A stretch of 14,747 bases of DNA from Rickettsiales bacterium (GTDB taxonomy: Bacteria; Pseudomonadota; Alphaproteobacteria; Rickettsiales; UBA1997): contig SHWK01000013.1 of assembly GCA_009693885.1 (NCBI GenBank), forward strand, positions 1 to 14,747, given 5' to 3'. The translations under genes were made by a program, and so were the position numbers. Every line of letters starts with the position of its first letter. The stretch's first letter is position 1. The notes under the pieces were generated by a model. The model saw only the letters and a program-made list of their open reading frames with translations. It was not told the DNA's origin and made no database searches. Shown here piece by piece: positions 12,679-14,747 of the stretch.

Positions 12679-12978
12679 CTAATTGAAATTAATTGATTGA
12701 CCTGCTTTTAAAGTCACAATCGCTTTTTTACGCGTTTTAGTTTGGCCTGAAATACCTTTAAATCTAGTAGCTTCAGAACGCAAATTCGCGATATTCACTT
12801 TTATAACTTCGACATTAAAAAATTTTTTAATCAAAGAGGCTATTTCTTTTTTGTTAACCGAATAATCAATTTCAAAAGAATATTTATTGCCGTCGGCCAA
12901 TTGTTTATTTGACTTTTCGGTATAAATTAAGCCTTTAATTTTATCGTAACCTGCGAAAGGTTTAGTTAGAGCTGTCAT
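12679..12978 (-). CDS. rplW: 50S ribosomal protein L23
   Basis: L23 lies at the exit of the tunnel and is the docking site of trigger factor and signal recognition particle. The 99-residue protein contains IKGLIYTEKSNKQLADGNKY (about 14-33), where the TEK is the family hallmark, the KKEIASLIKKFFNVEVIKVN helix-strand at about 43-62, and a Gly/Thr/Arg-rich loop GISGQTKTRKKAIVTLK near the C-terminus. Its start overlaps the rplD stop by one base (TAATG). A clear AGGAG lies 10 bases before the ATG, inside rplD. Confidence 0.97.
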   Translation of the reverse strand: MTALTKPFAGYDKIKGLIYTEKSNKQLADGNKYSFEIDYSVNKKEIASLIKKFFNVEVIKVNIANLRSEATRFKGISGQTKTRKKAIVTLKAGQSINFN

Positions 12979-13628
12979 TATTGCAATACTCCTAAAATGC
13001 TGTTTTCAAAAACTTTGCTTTCAACGATTAGTTGATCAAATTTTAATATATCGTAAACATTGACCGCTTTAACATCTAAAGCTTTTATGTGCTTGATGTT
13101 TCTGGCTGATTTTACCAATGAAACGCTATTTTTTGATGAACCATCAAATAAAATTAGAGCGCTGCTAATTTTGCTGCTTGCTAAAATTGAATTGATTTGG
13201 GTGGTTTTGATTTTATCAGATGAGATATCTGAGAAAAGCATAACTTTATTATCTTTTAATTTTGCTTTTAATGCATCAGAAAGAGCAACTTTAACGATCT
13301 TTTTTGGCATAGAAAAATCGAAAGAGCGCGGAACTGGTCCGTGGCAGGTTCTGCCGCCAACGAATTGCACTGATCTTTTTGAACCTTGACGAGCTCGGCC
13401 GGTGCCTTTTTGCTTGTGAGGCTTTGCTGTGGTTCCTGAGATTTCAGCCATTGTTTTAACTTTGGCGGTGCCTGCGCGTCTTGCGGCTAATTGCCATCTA
13501 ACTGCATAAGCTACGGATTTTGGGCTGACTGAATCTAGGCTTACAATAAGCTTAAATTCAGTAGCTTTAGCATCTTGCTTGCTAGCGTCTTGACAGAAAT
13601 TTAATGTTTTTAGAGCGATAGAAGTCAT
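12978..13628 (-). CDS. rplD: 50S ribosomal protein L4
   Basis: L4 extends a loop into the exit tunnel and, in enterobacteria, also represses the S10 operon. The 216-residue protein has the family loop at about 59-100: KTMAEISGTTAKPHKQKGTG followed by RARQGSKRSVQFVGGRTCHG, then PRSFDFSMPKK, and an alpha/beta domain with a Rossmann-like ending. Length is normal. No S10-type leader is possible between tuf and rpsJ here (6 bases), so L4 autogenous control of the E. coli kind is unlikely at that place. It starts 5 bases after rplC; no Shine-Dalgarno sequence is visible. Confidence 0.97.
   Translation of the reverse strand: MTSIALKTLNFCQDASKQDAKATEFKLIVSLDSVSPKSVAYAVRWQLAARRAGTAKVKTMAEISGTTAKPHKQKGTGRARQGSKRSVQFVGGRTCHGPVPRSFDFSMPKKIVKVALSDALKAKLKDNKVMLFSDISSDKIKTTQINSILASSKISSALILFDGSSKNSVSLVKSARNIKHIKALDVKAVNVYDILKFDQLIVESKVFENSILGVLQ
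12989..12993 (-). promoter_or_regulatory. Shine-Dalgarno of rplW, the only canonical one
   Basis: The minus strand reads AGGAG, spaced 10 bases before the rplW ATG and lying in the last codons of rplD. It stands out because most starts in this window have no such motif. It probably boosts reinitiation at the overlapping TAATG. Confidence 0.7.
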
Positions 13629-13633
13629 ATGAA

Positions 13634-14266
13634 TTATATTTTAGCAATCTTAATGATTACATCGCCGCCCGTGTTGCCAGGGATAGCGCCTTTGATACCA
13701 AGGATTGATTTTTCTTTATCAATCACTAAAACTTGCAAATTTTTAACCGTGATTTTATCAACACCCATGTGTCCTGCCATTTTTTTGCCTTTGAATACTT
13801 TACCCGGATCTTGTCTTTGACCAGTTGAACCGTGTGAACGGTGAGAGACTGATACACCATGTGACGCTTCTAAGCCAGCGAAACCATGACGTTTCATAAC
13901 ACCAGCGAAACCTTTACCCATAGAGATGCCAGTAACACTAACGAAATCACCTGTTTGTAGAACTGAATCTACTGCGATAATATCGTTGGTTTTAAATTGT
14001 GAGCCTTTTTTAACTTTAGATTGCTTAACTTGCTTAAACAAAGGAACTGATTTTTTGTTGAAAAAACCGATTTGTGGCTTGTTTAGCTTTTTTGGGTTAG
14101 TTACTTTATCGAAAGCAACAACTAGGCTATCAAACTCTTTGCCTTCATTGATCAAAAGATCAAGCACGCAATTATCGTAAAGTTTTACAAAGGTAAGTGG
14201 AGCAAGCGCGCCATCTTCACCGAAGAGGTGGCTCATACCAATTTTTTGTCCGATTAATTCCAACAT
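13634..14266 (-). CDS. rplC: 50S ribosomal protein L3
   Basis: L3 helps start large-subunit assembly and reaches to the peptidyl-transferase centre with a long loop. The 210-residue protein starts MLELIGQKIGMSHLFGEDG and carries VSVTGISMGKGFAGVMKRHG at about 109-128, then SHRSHGSTGQRQDPGKVFKG at 141-160 followed by KKMAGHMG. The loop contains the Gln pair region modified by PrmB in E. coli. Length is typical. It lies 5 bases after rpsJ and 5 before rplD. Confidence 0.98.
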   Translation of the reverse strand: MLELIGQKIGMSHLFGEDGALAPLTFVKLYDNCVLDLLINEGKEFDSLVVAFDKVTNPKKLNKPQIGFFNKKSVPLFKQVKQSKVKKGSQFKTNDIIAVDSVLQTGDFVSVTGISMGKGFAGVMKRHGFAGLEASHGVSVSHRSHGSTGQRQDPGKVFKGKKMAGHMGVDKITVKNLQVLVIDKEKSILGIKGAIPGNTGGDVIIKIAKI

Positions 14267-14271
14267 TTTAT

Positions 14272-14592
14272 CTAATTCTTAGCGCCGTTTAGGGCAATTT
14301 TAATATTTACACCTGCTGACAAGCTGAGCTTCATTAGAGCATCAACTGTTTGAGCGGTGGGAGTGATGATCAGCAATCTTTTTGATGATCTGATTTCAAA
14401 TTGTTCACGAGAGTCTTTATCTACGTGAGGTCCTCTGATTACTGTGAACTTTTGAATCTTGGTTGGAAGAGGAACTGGTCCTTTAATAGCGGCGCCGGTT
14501 CTTCTAACAGTGCTGATGATTTCGAACATGGCTTTATCAAGCACAATGTTGTCGAAAGATTCAAGAGTGATTTTTATATTTTCTTTTTTCAT
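14272..14592 (-). CDS. rpsJ: 30S ribosomal protein S10
   Basis: S10 is in the head of the small subunit and, in some bacteria, also acts with NusB in antitermination. The 106-residue protein has IKITLESFDNIVLDKAMFEI (about 5-24), the conserved RRTGAAIKGPVPLPTKIQKF at about 30-49, TVIRGPHVDKDSREQFEIR at about 50-68 and a C-terminal GVNIKIALNGA strand. Length is normal. It begins just 6 bases after the tuf stop, so it belongs to the same transcript as EF-Tu, and no long S10 leader separates the two. Confidence 0.98.
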   Translation of the reverse strand: MKKENIKITLESFDNIVLDKAMFEIISTVRRTGAAIKGPVPLPTKIQKFTVIRGPHVDKDSREQFEIRSSKRLLIITPTAQTVDALMKLSLSAGVNIKIALNGAKN

Positions 14593-14598
14593 TTATTC

Positions 14599-14747
14599 TT
14601 ACTTAATAATCTTAGCCACAACCCCAGCACCCACTGTGCGACCGCCTTCACGGATTGCGAAGCGGAGACCTTCTTCCATTGCGATTGGAGAGATCAATTC
14701 TACTGAAAGCTTGGTGTTATCGCCAGGCATAACCATTTCGGTGCCTT
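14599..14747 (-). CDS. tuf: Elongation factor Tu, C-terminal 48 residues
   Basis: Only the end of the gene is in the window; the rest lies beyond base 14747. The visible part reads GTEMVMPGDNTKLSVELISP, followed by a segment with FAIREGGRTVGAGVV and the ending AKIIK, which is the domain III C-terminus of EF-Tu. EF-Tu delivers aminoacyl-tRNA to the ribosome. It ends in TAA, 6 bases before rpsJ. Whether fusA, rpsG and rpsL lie further upstream, as in many bacteria, cannot be seen here. Confidence 0.97.
   Translation of the reverse strand, partial: GTEMVMPGDNTKLSVELISPIAMEEGLRFAIREGGRTVGAGVVAKIIK

Overview
The window is an almost unbroken minus-strand array of translation genes, read from the right edge to the left: the S10, spc and alpha ribosomal protein operons run together. 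The order in the direction of transcription is tuf (C-terminal end only), rpsJ, rplC, rplD, rplW, rplB, rpsS, rplV, rpsC, rplP, rpmC, rpsQ, rplN, rplX, rplE, rpsN, rpsH, rplF, rplR, rpsE, rpmD, rplO, secY, adk, rpsM, rpsK, rpoA, rplQ, rplS, and then the start of a lipoprotein gene that leaves the window at base 1. No gene on the plus strand can be supported, and there are no rRNA, tRNA, CRISPR or transposase genes. No gene-free stretch exceeds about 175 bases.

The organism is an A+T-rich bacterium, most likely an alphaproteobacterium. The order secY-adk-rpsM-rpsK-rpoA-rplQ, with adk inside the array and no rpsD, rpmJ or infA there, is an alphaproteobacterial layout. The A+T richness, compact spacing and protein sequences resemble host-associated or reduced lineages such as Rickettsiales or Holosporales. 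I cannot place it to a genus from sequence alone. Nearly all genes end in TAA, seven in TAG and none in TGA. Shine-Dalgarno sequences are scarce.

Layout: 14747-9615 is the end of tuf plus the S10 block; 9473-3774 is the spc block ending in secY; 3770-790 is adk plus the alpha block; 756-1 is a non-canonical tail of rplS and a lipoprotein gene. Most neighbours are separated by 2-30 bases, so one long polycistronic message, or a few overlapping ones, with coupled translation is likely. The gene products work together: ribosomal proteins of both subunits, the protein translocase SecY, the RNA polymerase alpha subunit, adenylate kinase and EF-Tu.

The unusual content is in the spacers. Five of the six spacers longer than 40 bases contain strong inverted repeats: rpsQ-rplN, rplF-rpsH, rpmD-rplO, rplO-secY and rpsK-rpoA. 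The rplF-rpsH spacer holds a run of directly abutting hairpins with a 76% G+C core, and the rpsQ-rplN spacer holds a second GC-rich island. The rplO-secY spacer carries four hairpins and a possible 19-codon leader ORF. None is followed by a convincing U-run, so they look more like processing or attenuation structures or small palindromic repeats than intrinsic terminators. The second oddity is rplS (L19), displaced from its common rpsP-rimM-trmD-rplS setting to the end of the alpha operon and overlapping a lipoprotein gene.
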